NCBI RefSeq assembly: GCF_000764225.1
Contig: NZ_JQED01000015.1
Coordinates: 1-64,000, forward strand
DNA: 64,000 nucleotides
Reading direction: 5' to 3'
Source of the DNA: Colwellia psychrerythraea
GTDB lineage: Bacteria > Pseudomonadota > Gammaproteobacteria > Enterobacterales > Alteromonadaceae
Shown piece after piece: positions 46,785-56,470 of the stretch (the stretch's first letter is position 1; each line of letters starts with the position of its first letter). The notes under the pieces were generated by a model. The model searched no databases and was not told the DNA's origin. It saw only the letters and a program-made list of their open reading frames with translations. Both the position numbers and the translations under genes were made by a program.

Positions 46785-47077
46785 TAAAGCTCTCCTTGTC
46801 CCTTTTTAGCTAACATAGCCGCTTTATGTTCTTTCAATAAATCTTCTTGTGGTGGCGGTAACTGTAAATAAAATCCTTGTTCATTTAAGCTGCTTTTTAC
46901 TTTTTCTAAATCAGCCATCGCTAACTTATCTTTAGTATCTAAATTAATTATCGTCACTAAGTTTGGCGTACCAAATGTTTTCATTAAGGCTTCAGGCACT
47001 GAAGAGAAATCATCACGTTTATTAACAAATAAATAAGTTTGGGCTTTTCTAGTACTTTTATAAATTGTGCATAGCAT
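46784..47077 (-). CDS. YcgL domain protein
   Basis: 97 residues: MLCTIYKSTRKAQTYLFVNK, DDFSSVPEALMKTFGTP and FYLQLPPPQEDLL are the conserved YcgL blocks. A small alpha/beta fold of unknown role, usually next to rnd. It is coupled to the transglycosylase gene. Confidence 0.92.
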   Translation of the reverse strand: MLCTIYKSTRKAQTYLFVNKRDDFSSVPEALMKTFGTPNLVTIINLDTKDKLAMADLEKVKSSLNEQGFYLQLPPPQEDLLKEHKAAMLAKKGQGEL

Positions 47078-47226
47078 AATGGAGACCTATAGATAATTGA
47101 GAAAACAGCATTGAGCTATCAATATATCACGAGCCTTGGGAAACCCCATAGTGACTCAATGAAATATTGTTAACTAAAATGTAAAGTTAGAGGATACTTT
47201 GCCTAGCAATGAAGGTTATTAAATGG

Positions 47227-48366
47227 TTATTCAAAGCCTTGCTGAGCAAAGTCTAATAAGGCTTGGCCAAATAACTCATTTCGCCAATCAGTTATTAACT
47301 CAACTTTCGTCGAATTATTTCTGGCGCCATTAAGGTCAAACTGCCAAGTTAAAAATTGATTGATTTGTTTCTTTGATGCTACATTTTCGATCGCTAAGCC
47401 ATTTTGCTCACTTGCGGTAATTAAAAATGCTTTTACCTTTTTAAATATTTGTTTGTAACCAGGGTATTCGTCTAAGCGATTAATTTTTTGAGGATAACTG
47501 CTGACTTCAGCTTTTTCTGCTTGAGCTAAAACCGCCAACATTGCTTTACCTTTATGACGAATGTCGAGCATTTCAACTCCCTCAAGCGAAAGCATAGCAC
47601 TCACGCTCTTAGGATTACTTTGTGCTAATGCCATTAACGTATGATCTTTTGCAACAAAACCAATAGGTAAGTCACGTTTCTTGGCTTGTTGAAAACGCCA
47701 ACTTGCCAGATACTTTAATGAATTTAACTGTTTAGGGTTTAGACGCCAATTCATTTTAATATTAAGATACATTTCACCTTCATTGATAGGTGTAAACTTT
47801 TTTTCTATCATGCTTTGAGTTTCTATCTGAGCATAAGTTAAAAAGCCGGCTTGAGTGATCTCAGCTAATATTTTTGGGTAAATCTTAAATAAATAATCTA
47901 CATCTGCACTCGCATAGCTCAGTTGCTTTTCTGTCAACGGCCTTTTTGTCCAATCTGTACGCGATTCTGATTTATCTAATTCTATCTCCGTAAAGTGCTT
48001 TACCATGGCAGCGTAGCCGAGCGACAAACCATGTCCTAAAAATGACATCATGATCTGACTATCAATTAAGTTTACCGGTTTACAGTCGCCAGCTGTTAAG
48101 AAGACTTCCAAATCTTCGGAACATGCGTGCAGCACTTTAGTGATACTTTCATTAGTGAGCAATGCCCAAAAAGGGGATAAATCCTCAATTGCTAGCGGGT
48201 CAATAAGCGCTAATTGCTCTCCATCGCATACCTGAAGTAATCCTAACTTAGCATACAGAGTTCGTGTACGAACAAACTCTGTATCTATAGCTAACACTTT
48301 TGATTTACTGAGCTGCTCACACAAGTCATTAAGGCTATTCTGATCTTCAATCAATTGATAATGCAT
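47227..48366 (-). CDS. rnd: Ribonuclease D
   Basis: 379 residues. DEDDy exonuclease motifs: AIDTEFVRTRTLYAKLGLLQ, HACSEDLEVF and YASADVDYLF, followed by HRDC repeats (SLKYLASWRFQQAKKRDLP). It trims tRNA 3' ends. Located between ycgL and rluB, all on the minus strand. Confidence 0.94.
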   Translation of the reverse strand: MHYQLIEDQNSLNDLCEQLSKSKVLAIDTEFVRTRTLYAKLGLLQVCDGEQLALIDPLAIEDLSPFWALLTNESITKVLHACSEDLEVFLTAGDCKPVNLIDSQIMMSFLGHGLSLGYAAMVKHFTEIELDKSESRTDWTKRPLTEKQLSYASADVDYLFKIYPKILAEITQAGFLTYAQIETQSMIEKKFTPINEGEMYLNIKMNWRLNPKQLNSLKYLASWRFQQAKKRDLPIGFVAKDHTLMALAQSNPKSVSAMLSLEGVEMLDIRHKGKAMLAVLAQAEKAEVSSYPQKINRLDEYPGYKQIFKKVKAFLITASEQNGLAIENVASKKQINQFLTWQFDLNGARNNSTKVELITDWRNELFGQALLDFAQQGFE

Positions 48367-48385
48367 ATTTTTATTTCAATTACGG

Positions 48386-49453
48386 CTACTTATGACGGCG
48401 ACGAGTACTTTGCTGATGTCGTTGTTGATGTTTTTTAACTGAACGACGAATGCGACGACTTTTTGCATTATCCATCGCTTTTTCATCAACTTTAACTTTA
48501 CTGACAGCTTCAGGGGCTAAATTAACTAATTGACGATAGTAATTCACTTCTTTTAACGCTAACTCTCTCCACCCCCCCATAGGTAGTTGTCGCTGCATTT
48601 CCATATCACCATAACGTACTCGGATAAGACGGCTTACCTGTACATCCTGGCTTTCCCATAAACGACGAACTTCTCGATTACGCCCTTCTGATAATACAAC
48701 ATGGAACCAATGATTTCGGCCTTCTCCGCCGCGGTAAGTTATTTTCTGAAAACGAGCCATACCATCTTCTAACTTAACACCCGTACGTAATGTTTGTAAC
48801 ATAGCTTCGTTGATTTCACCAAAGACACGTACCGCGTATTCACGTTCTACCTTTTGAGAAGGGTGCATTAATCGGTTTGCTAATTCACCATCCGTTGTGA
48901 ACAATAACATACCCGAAGTATTAATATCTAAACGACCAACAGCCACCCAGCGGCCTGTTTCAAGAGGAGGGAGACGGTCAAAAACAGTAGGCCTTCCTTC
49001 AGGATCTTTGCGCGTACACATTTCACCTTCGGGTTTGTTATATACAAGTACGCGACAAATATCTTCATCTTGAGCGGTAAGTTTAACATGATGTCCATCA
49101 AGACGAATTTGCTCTGTACCTGTAACCCTATCACCTAAAAAGGCCACTTTACCGTCGATACTAACACGACCTTCACTGATCATGGTTTCCATCTCACGGC
49201 GAGATCCTTTACCCGCTCGGGCTAATACTTTTTGCACTTTTTCTGAGTCTGAATGCGATGCTTTTTGAAAATCGACTTTTTCTACTTTTTCAGCTTCCTT
49301 CTTGTGATGACCTTTTTTGCCAGCCTTTTTCTTTGCAACATCTTGCTTGCTCATGCCCTTCTTCGCACTGCCTTTTTTTTCAGTACCACGCGTGCCATAT
49401 TTTTTATCTAAGGCATCGTCTTTTCTTGCTTGCTTCTTCTTGTCAACCGTCAT
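48386..49453 (-). CDS. rluB: 23S rRNA pseudouridine synthase RluB
   Basis: 355 residues. A Lys-rich N-terminal extension of about 65 residues is followed by an S4 domain ([20 protein letters not shown]) and the RsuA-type catalytic domain with Asp in [14 protein letters not shown]. The tail is also basic ([20 protein letters not shown]). It makes pseudouridine 2605 in 23S rRNA. RluE/RluF-like paralogues are the alternative, but the position near yciO, rnm and trp is that of rluB. Confidence 0.9.
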   Translation of the reverse strand: MTVDKKKQARKDDALDKKYGTRGTEKKGSAKKGMSKQDVAKKKAGKKGHHKKEAEKVEKVDFQKASHSDSEKVQKVLARAGKGSRREMETMISEGRVSIDGKVAFLGDRVTGTEQIRLDGHHVKLTAQDEDICRVLVYNKPEGEMCTRKDPEGRPTVFDRLPPLETGRWVAVGRLDINTSGMLLFTTDGELANRLMHPSQKVEREYAVRVFGEINEAMLQTLRTGVKLEDGMARFQKITYRGGEGRNHWFHVVLSEGRNREVRRLWESQDVQVSRLIRVRYGDMEMQRQLPMGGWRELALKEVNYYRQLVNLAPEAVSKVKVDEKAMDNAKSRRIRRSVKKHQQRHQQSTRRRHK

Positions 49454-49566
49454 TATTTTTTACTCTGTTACGTCAGTAGCAGCTCCCTTGAAGCTAACTT
49501 CTGGCTCATTGTTCAGACTCAATTACCTTCTAATTGTGCAATTAGATTTCTACACATTACTTCAGG

Positions 49567-50187
49567 TTACTGAAATGGAGAAGGGTCACCTTCTCCTACG
49601 CGTATTATTTCAATACTGTCATTAGAAAAATCAATTACGGTGGTAGGGTGTTCCCCTAAATATCCACCATTGACGATAAGATCAACTTGATGCTCTAACA
49701 AATCTCGAATATGCTCAGGATCATACTCAGCCATTTCTTGGCCAGGCATAATTAAACTAGTAGACATTATAGGCTCTGCAAGTTCAGTCAACAAGGCTTG
49801 CGCGATAGTATTATCAGGCACTCTGATGCCTATGGTTTTCTTTTTAGGGTTTAATAATCGTTTAGGGACTTCCTTACTACCACGAAAAATAAAGGTGTAA
49901 GCACCTGGAGTATTATTTTTCAATAACCGATAAGCAGTATTATCTACCCGAGTATATTCTGATATTTGTGATAAATCTTGGCAAACCAAGGTGAAGTTAT
50001 GATCCTTATCTATGTTTCTGATTCGGCAGATACGTTCTAATGCTTTTTTATCACCTAAGTGACAACCTAACGCATAGCCTGAATCGGTAGGGTAAACAAT
50101 CACACCACCTTGTTTAATAATGTCTGCCGCTTGTTTCATTAAGCGGCCTTGGGGATTATCAGGATGTACATAAAAAAACTGACTCAT
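49567..50187 (-). CDS. YciO-type Sua5/YrdC protein
   Basis: 206 residues: VIVYPTDSGYALGCHLGDKK and STSLIMPGQEMAEYDPE are Sua5/YrdC blocks, with ATP/threonylcarbamoyl site residues. YciO proteins are close to TsaC, which makes threonylcarbamoyl-AMP for tRNA t6A. Position beside rluB and rnm fits yciO better than tsaC. Confidence 0.9.
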   Translation of the reverse strand: MSQFFYVHPDNPQGRLMKQAADIIKQGGVIVYPTDSGYALGCHLGDKKALERICRIRNIDKDHNFTLVCQDLSQISEYTRVDNTAYRLLKNNTPGAYTFIFRGSKEVPKRLLNPKKKTIGIRVPDNTIAQALLTELAEPIMSTSLIMPGQEMAEYDPEHIRDLLEHQVDLIVNGGYLGEHPTTVIDFSNDSIEIIRVGEGDPSPFQ

Positions 50188-50285
50188 GAGACTTTCCTTT
50201 CCTTTCCTTTAAAGCTTATTGATCGTTTCTTGTCAGTTGAAACGGTTAAATTATATGTTGGATAAAATGCTTATTCTTTACGCGT

Positions 50286-51188
50286 TTACCATAGAGCCCA
50301 AACAGGTTTAGCACCCACAGGCATGGTTAGATTACGACCTAAATCGCTCCATTTATTCGGATAATGAAAATCTGATCCCATAGAAGCATATAAATTATAT
50401 TCTTGGCAATAAGCTAACATCTTTTGCCTTTGTTCAGGGCTCATTTGTGGTAAGACGACTTCTAAAGCATCTCCTGCCGCCTCACTAAATTGCACAATCA
50501 AACGCCGTAACCACTTAGCAGAAAGATCGTATCGAATTGGATGAGCCATCACAGCACTGCCACCAGCTTGATGTATAGCTTGAATAGCTTCTTCAATACT
50601 GCACCAGTTTGGTTTAACGTAAGCACGCTGACCTTTAGAGCCCTTTTTACCAATATATTTATCAAAGGCCTGTTGCATTGTACTCACATGCCCTTGTTGA
50701 TGAAGTACTTTAGCAAAATGCGCTCGAGTAATAGAGCCATCACCAGCCATTGCTTTAGCATCCGCATAAATATTTGTAAAACCACATTTTGCTAACTTTT
50801 CTCCCATAGATATAGCACGCTGCTCTCTTGCTTGTTGCTGCTGTTCAATCAATGAGGTTAGTTGTAAATTATTCTTATCAATATTTAAGCCAACGATATG
50901 AATTTCAAATCCTTGCCATGCGGTAGAAATTTCAATGCCATCAATCAACTTAAGTGGAATATTTTTATCTTGAATATGCTTTTGCGCTATATCGAGTCCA
51001 GCGACAGTATCATGATCTGTGATAGCTAAAACATCAATTTGAAAGTTAGCAGCCCTATCTATCAGGGTTTGTGGCGACAAACCACCATCGGAGCAACTAG
51101 TATGACTATGAAGGTCAATCCGTTTATGGGCAAAACCTTCAGTTTTTACTATCAGATGTGGGAAATCAGTGGTTGACAGCAACGCCAT
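50286..51188 (-). CDS. rnm: PHP-domain 5'-3' exoribonuclease RNase AM (YciV)
   Basis: 300 residues with PHP metal motifs: RIDLHSHTSCSDGGLSP, AITDHDTVAG, IDGIEIS, AVMAHPIRYD and GSDFHYP. RNase AM matures 5' ends of rRNA and degrades short RNA. Divergent from the trp operon, the same order as yciV-trp in E. coli. Confidence 0.92.
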   Translation of the reverse strand: MALLSTTDFPHLIVKTEGFAHKRIDLHSHTSCSDGGLSPQTLIDRAANFQIDVLAITDHDTVAGLDIAQKHIQDKNIPLKLIDGIEISTAWQGFEIHIVGLNIDKNNLQLTSLIEQQQQAREQRAISMGEKLAKCGFTNIYADAKAMAGDGSITRAHFAKVLHQQGHVSTMQQAFDKYIGKKGSKGQRAYVKPNWCSIEEAIQAIHQAGGSAVMAHPIRYDLSAKWLRRLIVQFSEAAGDALEVVLPQMSPEQRQKMLAYCQEYNLYASMGSDFHYPNKWSDLGRNLTMPVGAKPVWALW

Positions 51189-51228
51189 AATGAGGTCTTC
51201 TATAGGGGTAAACTTAGTCTTAAGGTAA

Positions 51229-51249
51229 GTTTACTGATAACGAGTAAAC
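51229..51249. promoter_or_regulatory. Palindrome in the rnm-trp divergent region
   Basis: GTTTACT-gataacg-AGTAAAC, seven-base arms, about 85-105 bases before trpL. It does not match the TrpR operator core CTAGTTAACTAG. It could be an operator for trp or rnm; a possible -10, TATTAT, lies near 51267. Confidence 0.4.
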
Positions 51250-51333
51250 AATGATACTTTTTCCTGTATTATTAGTCGAAAAGTAAGTGAGCGTAAAGTA
51301 AGTAAATTAACGCATTTAAAAGGCACGTAAATA

Positions 51334-51390
51334 ATGAACACAGCAATAACAAACTTAACATTGATTTGGTGGTGGCATAACTCGACATAA
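51334..51390 (+). CDS. trpL: trp operon leader peptide
   Basis: An 18-residue leader, MNTAITNLTLIWWWHNST, with three Trp codons in a row. AAAAGG lies ten bases upstream. The three Trp codons sit just before the pairing segment CATAACTC of the attenuator, the standard position for ribosome stalling. It reads tryptophan supply. Confidence 0.93.
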   Translation: MNTAITNLTLIWWWHNST

Positions 51391-51470
51391 TTGGGTTGTG
51401 ATAATTGCGTGTATCTTAAAAAAGATTAAACAAATTTCAAAAAACCCGCTCCTATCAGCGGGTTTTTCTC
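51376..51470 (+). promoter_or_regulatory. trp attenuator
   Basis: Three exclusive stems can be drawn. Pause 1:2 is CATAACTC (51376-51383) with GGGTTGTG (51393-51400), including two G-U pairs. Antiterminator 2:3 uses GGGTT (51393-51397) with AACCC (51443-51447). Terminator 3:4 is AACCCGCT (51443-51450) with AGCGGGTT (51457-51464) and following T. Stalling at the Trp codons blocks segment 1 and favours 2:3, so transcription goes on. Confidence 0.85.
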
Positions 51471-51508
51471 GTTAAAGCGAGCGAGAGTTAGTTAACAAAG
51501 GACTTAGA

Positions 51509-51565
51509 ATGAACAAAGCAAAAACATGGTTTATTTGGTGGCTGTTGCCCATTTATGCAGGTTGA
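51509..51565 (+). CDS. Second Trp-rich leader ORF before trpE
   Basis: An 18-codon ORF, MNKAKTWFIWWLLPIYAG, lies after the terminator and 38 bases before trpE. It has a strong ribosome site, AAAGGA six bases upstream, better than that of trpL. Three of its 18 residues are Trp, as in trpL. No terminator stem follows, so transcription attenuation is unlikely. Stalling there could control trpE translation, or the ORF may encode a small membrane peptide. Confidence 0.6.
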   Translation: MNKAKTWFIWWLLPIYAG

Positions 51566-51603
51566 CAATTTTTCTTTAAATAAATTCTATAGAAGTATTC
51601 AAG

Positions 51604-53247
51604 ATGACTCAAAACTTACCAAATAAAATCAAGGGTGAAGTAATCACTCTACAAGATAGTACTTACTATCAAAATGATCCGTTAAGTGTTTACCAATTAT
51701 TATGTCACCAACAACAGCATAATATATTATTAGAATCTGCCGAGATTGATAAAAAGCATTTATTAAAAAGCCTTTTATTAACGGATGCAGCAGTCAAAAT
51801 TGTATGTAATGGTGACACAGTCACTTTTTCGGCATTATCACTCAATGGTGAAAATGCTATCAATTACGCGGCGGCTCAACTAGAGCCACATGCTCAATTA
51901 ACTATTGCTGATGATGGAAAATCATTTCAAGCCAAATTTAGCGAGGTTGCTAAAGACCTTGATGAAAAAGCCCGTTTAAGTGCAACCAATCAATTTCATA
52001 GTTTACGATTATTCAACCAACTCATTGATGATAAAAGCCACCCTTTCTCAGTATTTTTAGGGGGAGTTTTTGCTTTTGACCTTATGGCTGTCGCAGAAGA
52101 ATTACCGACAGTTACTCAAGGAGACAATACTTGCCCTGATTTTGTTTATTATTTAGCAGAAACGTTAGTCATCATTGACCATGAATTACAAAGCACCGAA
52201 ATTATAGGCAATATTTTTAACTGCAATGATGCTGAAAAAGTAAAACAGAGCCAATTAGTTATTGCCAATCGCGTTACTCAAATAAAAGAAACACTTGCTA
52301 AGTCTATTAATGCCAAACAGGTCTTACAATTAAGCCCTGCATTTACTGATCTTCCCGCTAAAGAAAAACTGAATGAACAATTACAAGTCGATATCAGTGA
52401 TGAGAAATTTTGTGAAATTGTTGATCAATTAAAAGAAAACATTCGAGCAGGTGATATTTTTCAAGTAGTGCCATCACGTACTTTTAGTTTGCCTTGTTTT
52501 GATTCTATTGCCGCCTATAAAGCACTTAAAATTAGTAACCCTAGTCCTTATATGTTTTATTTAAAAGACAGTGACTTTTGTATTTTTGGCGCATCACCAG
52601 AATCGTCCTTAAAATATCAAGCAAGTAACCGCCAGGTAGAGATTTATCCAATAGCAGGAACACGTCCTCGCGGTTTCGATCAACAAGGCAATATTTCATT
52701 GGACTTAGATAGTCGAATTGAACTTGAGCTAAGACAAGACAAAAAAGAATCCGCCGAACATATTATGCTGGTTGACTTAGCCCGTAATGATGTTGCTCGT
52801 GTATCACAACCCGGTACCCGATATGTTGCTGATTTACTTAAAGTTGACCGTTATTCCCATGTAATGCACTTAGTTTCACGCGTATGCGGAAAGTTACAAA
52901 CCGATCTTGATGCATTACACGCCTACCAAGCTTGCATGAATATGGGGACTCTGTCAGGCGCACCTAAAGTAAAAGCAACATCACTTATACGAGAGGTTGA
53001 GGGAAAAAGGCGTGGTAGTTATGGCGGTGCCGTAGGTTACTTGACAGGTATCGGTGAAATGGATACTTGTATTGTTATTCGTTCAGCCTTTGTAAAGGAT
53101 AATATTGCTCAAGTACAAGCCGGTGCTGGCGTAGTCTACGATTCAGATCCCATAAGTGAAGCCAATGAAACACGGCAAAAAGCCCAAGCGGTTATAAGTG
53201 CTATTATCACTGCTAACACGTCGGCAAAGGAGCAAGCGCATGACTAA
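51604..53247 (+). CDS. trpE: Anthranilate synthase component I
   Basis: 547 residues. LLESAEIDKKHLLKSLLL near the start is the Trp feedback site region. The chorismate-binding C-terminal half has IRAGDIFQVVPSRTF, ASPESSLKY, IAGTRPRG and GSYGGAVGYL. With TrpG it makes anthranilate from chorismate and glutamine. First structural gene of trpEGD(CF)BA; it overlaps trpG by 8 bases. Confidence 0.95.
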   Translation: MTQNLPNKIKGEVITLQDSTYYQNDPLSVYQLLCHQQQHNILLESAEIDKKHLLKSLLLTDAAVKIVCNGDTVTFSALSLNGENAINYAAAQLEPHAQLTIADDGKSFQAKFSEVAKDLDEKARLSATNQFHSLRLFNQLIDDKSHPFSVFLGGVFAFDLMAVAEELPTVTQGDNTCPDFVYYLAETLVIIDHELQSTEIIGNIFNCNDAEKVKQSQLVIANRVTQIKETLAKSINAKQVLQLSPAFTDLPAKEKLNEQLQVDISDEKFCEIVDQLKENIRAGDIFQVVPSRTFSLPCFDSIAAYKALKISNPSPYMFYLKDSDFCIFGASPESSLKYQASNRQVEIYPIAGTRPRGFDQQGNISLDLDSRIELELRQDKKESAEHIMLVDLARNDVARVSQPGTRYVADLLKVDRYSHVMHLVSRVCGKLQTDLDALHAYQACMNMGTLSGAPKVKATSLIREVEGKRRGSYGGAVGYLTGIGEMDTCIVIRSAFVKDNIAQVQAGAGVVYDSDPISEANETRQKAQAVISAIITANTSAKEQAHD

Positions 53248-53869
53248 ACTATTTATGCTCGATAACCTGGATTCTTTTACCTATAACTTGGTTGATGAGT
53301 TTCAATGTTTAGGTTTTGAACCCAGCGTTTATCGAAACACACTCAGTGCTGACTTTATTTTTAACAAAATGCTTGAGCATACCCAAAAAACGTCAGAGCC
53401 TGTATTACTCGTTTTATCCCCAGGCCCAGGTGAACCGAATAAAGCAGGTTGCTTGATGGCATTGATCAAAATGTGTGTTGGACGTATTCCAATGTTAGGC
53501 ATTTGCTTGGGACATCAGGCATTAATTGAACATTATGGTGGTCTGGTAGACAGAGCTGAAGAAATTGTTCATGGAAAAGCATCCAGTGTTACTCATACTG
53601 GCTCTGGTGCATTTAAAAACATTCAAAACCCTTTACCTGTTGCTCGTTATCATTCATTGATAGGCAAAGAGATACCAAAAACCGTAGAGGTGATAGCCGA
53701 GTATAACGGTATGTGTATGGCCATTAGCAAAGAAGACGATGCTGTTTTAGCTTTTCAATTTCATCCTGAATCGATATTAACAACCTTTGGAGCAACCTTG
53801 TTGGCACAGAGTATTCAACACTTACTTTCCCTAGCGCCCTCACTTACCGTTAAAGTTATTGGAGAATAA
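53240..53869 (+). CDS. trpG: Anthranilate synthase glutamine amidotransferase
   Basis: 209 residues from ATG 53240, behind AGGAG inside the trpE end; a longer frame from 53198 lies inside trpE. Class I amidotransferase: MLDNLDSFTYNLV, oxyanion LSPGPGEPNKAG, nucleophile Cys in GICLGHQAL, and His/Glu in FQFHPESILT. It supplies ammonia to TrpE. Here it is separate from TrpD, unlike in E. coli where they are fused. Confidence 0.95.
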   Translation: MTKLFMLDNLDSFTYNLVDEFQCLGFEPSVYRNTLSADFIFNKMLEHTQKTSEPVLLVLSPGPGEPNKAGCLMALIKMCVGRIPMLGICLGHQALIEHYGGLVDRAEEIVHGKASSVTHTGSGAFKNIQNPLPVARYHSLIGKEIPKTVEVIAEYNGMCMAISKEDDAVLAFQFHPESILTTFGATLLAQSIQHLLSLAPSLTVKVIGE

Positions 53870-53870
53870 A

Positions 53871-55025
53871 ATGACAAGTCAACAAACTACTAGCTCCACA
53901 GAAATAGCGTCAACAGATGTCGCTTCAACCGATTTAAGCACATCATCAATAAACACTATTTTGCCTACCTTAGTTGATGGCCTTGATTTGACTCAGACAC
54001 AAAGCCATGACTTTTTTCTACAAGTACTCCAAGGAAATATAGAGCCAGCTTTGATGGCAGGTGTATTAACAGCACTCAAAATCAAAGGTGAAACCCCAGA
54101 AGAAATCGCTGGTGCAGCAATAGCTATTCGCGCTGCGGCTACCGCATTCCCAGAGCGTAATAAAGAAGATATTGTCGCCGATTGTGTTGGCACTGGCGGT
54201 GATGGTGCTAATACCATTAATATTTCAACCACTGCTGCGGTGCTAGCTGCCGCTTGTGGCTTAAAAATGGCGAAACATGGTAACAGAAGTGTTTCTAGTA
54301 TGTCAGGCTCTGCTGATTTACTCGAAGCATTTGGCGTCAATTTGTCCATGTCACCTGAAACAGCTAATCACTGTTTGGCACAAACTAACCTATGCTTTTT
54401 ATATGCCCCTGCTTATCACTCTGGTTTTAAATATGCAGGACCAGTAAGGAAAGCCATGGGGATTCGTACCTTATTTAATATCTTAGGGCCGTTAGTTAAT
54501 CCTGCTAAACCAAATATAATGTTACTCGGTGTATATACTCCTGAGTTATTAATGCCGATGGCTCAAGCACTTCAGTTAACAGGCGTTAAACGTGCTTTTG
54601 TTGTTCATGGCAGTGGGTTAGATGAAATTGCTTTACATGACAAAACCCTAGCCATAGAAATTAATAATGGCGAATTAATTGAACGTACCATTACACCTCA
54701 AGATTTTGGCTTAAAAAATTATACGCTTGAAGAGATTAAAGGTGGCACACCGACAGAAAACGCCAATATCATTAAAGAGATCTTATCTGGTCAAGGAAAG
54801 GATGCGCACAATGCAGCAGTCATTATTAACTGTGCTGCACTATTGTATTTACATAATAAGGCCGATTCGCTCACTCAAGCTGCAGAACTCGCCGCTGAGG
54901 TACTTGCCTCAGGTAAAGGTTTAAGTACGTTATTAAGATTGGTTGAACTTTCAAATCAAGATACATCATCTACAACAAACAACGCCAACGCGCTAATTGA
55001 CACTGACAAAAAGGCTGAGAAATAA
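53871..55025 (+). CDS. trpD: Anthranilate phosphoribosyltransferase
   Basis: 384 residues from ATG 53871, behind GGAG. PRPP-binding DCVGTGGDGANTINIST, KHGNRSVSSMSGSADLLE and GPVRKAMGIRTLFNILGPL are present. The first ~35 residues are a low-complexity Ser/Thr/Ala extension (TSQQTTSSTEIASTDVAST), and a polar tail closes the protein; both exceed the usual ~340 residues. It joins PRPP to anthranilate. Confidence 0.95.
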   Translation: MTSQQTTSSTEIASTDVASTDLSTSSINTILPTLVDGLDLTQTQSHDFFLQVLQGNIEPALMAGVLTALKIKGETPEEIAGAAIAIRAAATAFPERNKEDIVADCVGTGGDGANTINISTTAAVLAAACGLKMAKHGNRSVSSMSGSADLLEAFGVNLSMSPETANHCLAQTNLCFLYAPAYHSGFKYAGPVRKAMGIRTLFNILGPLVNPAKPNIMLLGVYTPELLMPMAQALQLTGVKRAFVVHGSGLDEIALHDKTLAIEINNGELIERTITPQDFGLKNYTLEEIKGGTPTENANIIKEILSGQGKDAHNAAVIINCAALLYLHNKADSLTQAAELAAEVLASGKGLSTLLRLVELSNQDTSSTTNNANALIDTDKKAEK

Positions 55026-55026
55026 A

Positions 55027-56469
55027 ATGACTAACCACACGAATACTTCAGCCGAAAAAAATATTTTAGAAAAGATTGTTGATGATAAACGTATTGAAAT
55101 TGATGCGTTAAAAATCAGTAAACCTTTGGCAAGTTTTATTGATGAGCTCGTGCCAACAACCAAAGATATGTATGCAGCATTAACGAGAACAAAAGATAAA
55201 CCCTATGCAGGCTTTATCCTTGAATGTAAAAAAGCATCTCCCTCTAAAGGCCTTATTCGCCCTGATTTCGATGTTAAAGCTATCTGTCAAACTTATGATA
55301 AATACGCTGCCGCAATCTCAGTGTTAACAGATGAGAAATACTTTCAAGGTAACTTTGATTACCTTAAAACGGTAACCCAAACAGTAAAATGCCCAGTGCT
55401 CAACAAAGACTTCTTTGTTGATAGTTATCAAGTGTACTTAGCAAGATATTATGGTGCAGATGCCATTTTGTTAATGCTCAGTGTCTTATCAGATGAAGAG
55501 TATCTTGAATTATCAGTAATTGCTGAGCAATATAATTTGGCTGTATTAACCGAAATATCAACGCCAGAAGAGCGCGATAGAGCAATAAAACTTAATGCAA
55601 AAATGATTGGTATCAATAATCGAAATCTACGTGATCTAAGTACTGATATTTCACGTACATTTGACTTTGCCCCAACGATACCAGACAACAGAATAATTAT
55701 TTCTGAATCAGGGATTTATTCCAACGCTCAGGTGAGAGAGTTAGCACCTGCTGTTGATGGTTTCTTAGTGGGTAGTTCATTAATGGATCCTAAAAACAAT
55801 CCTTATCAAGATATAGATTTAGCATGTCGCAAGTTAATTTATGGCAATAACAAAGTCTGCGGTTTAACAGACATAAAGTACTCTAGTGCAGCGGCAGATG
55901 CAGGTGCACGCTTTGGTGGACTCATTTTTGCAGAAAAATCTCCTCGTTATGTCACTAAAGAGCATGCACAGAACATTATCAAAGCAGAGCCTAAATTAGA
56001 GTATGTTGGCGTTTTTGTTAATGAGGAGCGAGAGAAGATTATTGAATTAGTGAAAACGTTACGCTTATGTGCTGTACAACTTCATGGTAGCGAAGATAAA
56101 CACTATATTGAAGCATTAACGGCTGAGCTTGCTTTAAATAACTGTGACTTTTGTCAAGTCTGGCAAGCGAGTCCCGTGGCGCAGAGTGTACCGTTACTTA
56201 ATTCAACCGTCAGTCATCATGTACTAGATGGGCAAAGCCCTGGCAGCGGTAAAACATTCAACTGGCAAGTATTAACCTTGAGTGAACAAAACTTATCAAA
56301 AAGCTTTTTAGCTGGCGGTTTAAACAATGACAATATTGGTCATGCCCTCGAGCAGCTAACCGATGTGGACTTATTTGGCCTAGACCTTAATTCAGGTGTA
56401 GAAGATAGCCCAGGTATTAAATCAAGCGAAAAACTAGCACAAGTATTTTCGCAAATTAGGAATTATTAA
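55027..56469 (+). CDS. trpCF: Bifunctional TrpC/TrpF
   Basis: 480 residues from ATG 55027, one base after the trpD stop; a frame from 54997 would run inside trpD. The N-terminal ~255 residues are indole-3-glycerol phosphate synthase ([38 protein letters not shown]). The rest is phosphoribosylanthranilate isomerase ([44 protein letters not shown]). The two steps run in the order F then C. The fusion is usual in enteric and related bacteria. Confidence 0.95.
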   Translation: MTNHTNTSAEKNILEKIVDDKRIEIDALKISKPLASFIDELVPTTKDMYAALTRTKDKPYAGFILECKKASPSKGLIRPDFDVKAICQTYDKYAAAISVLTDEKYFQGNFDYLKTVTQTVKCPVLNKDFFVDSYQVYLARYYGADAILLMLSVLSDEEYLELSVIAEQYNLAVLTEISTPEERDRAIKLNAKMIGINNRNLRDLSTDISRTFDFAPTIPDNRIIISESGIYSNAQVRELAPAVDGFLVGSSLMDPKNNPYQDIDLACRKLIYGNNKVCGLTDIKYSSAAADAGARFGGLIFAEKSPRYVTKEHAQNIIKAEPKLEYVGVFVNEEREKIIELVKTLRLCAVQLHGSEDKHYIEALTAELALNNCDFCQVWQASPVAQSVPLLNSTVSHHVLDGQSPGSGKTFNWQVLTLSEQNLSKSFLAGGLNNDNIGHALEQLTDVDLFGLDLNSGVEDSPGIKSSEKLAQVFSQIRNY

Positions 56470-56470
56470 G

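Noticed and set aside
49258..49625. Plus-strand ORFs over rluB
   Set aside because: Antisense of the Lys-rich RluB N-terminus, giving artificial Phe/Leu/Cys-rich frames.
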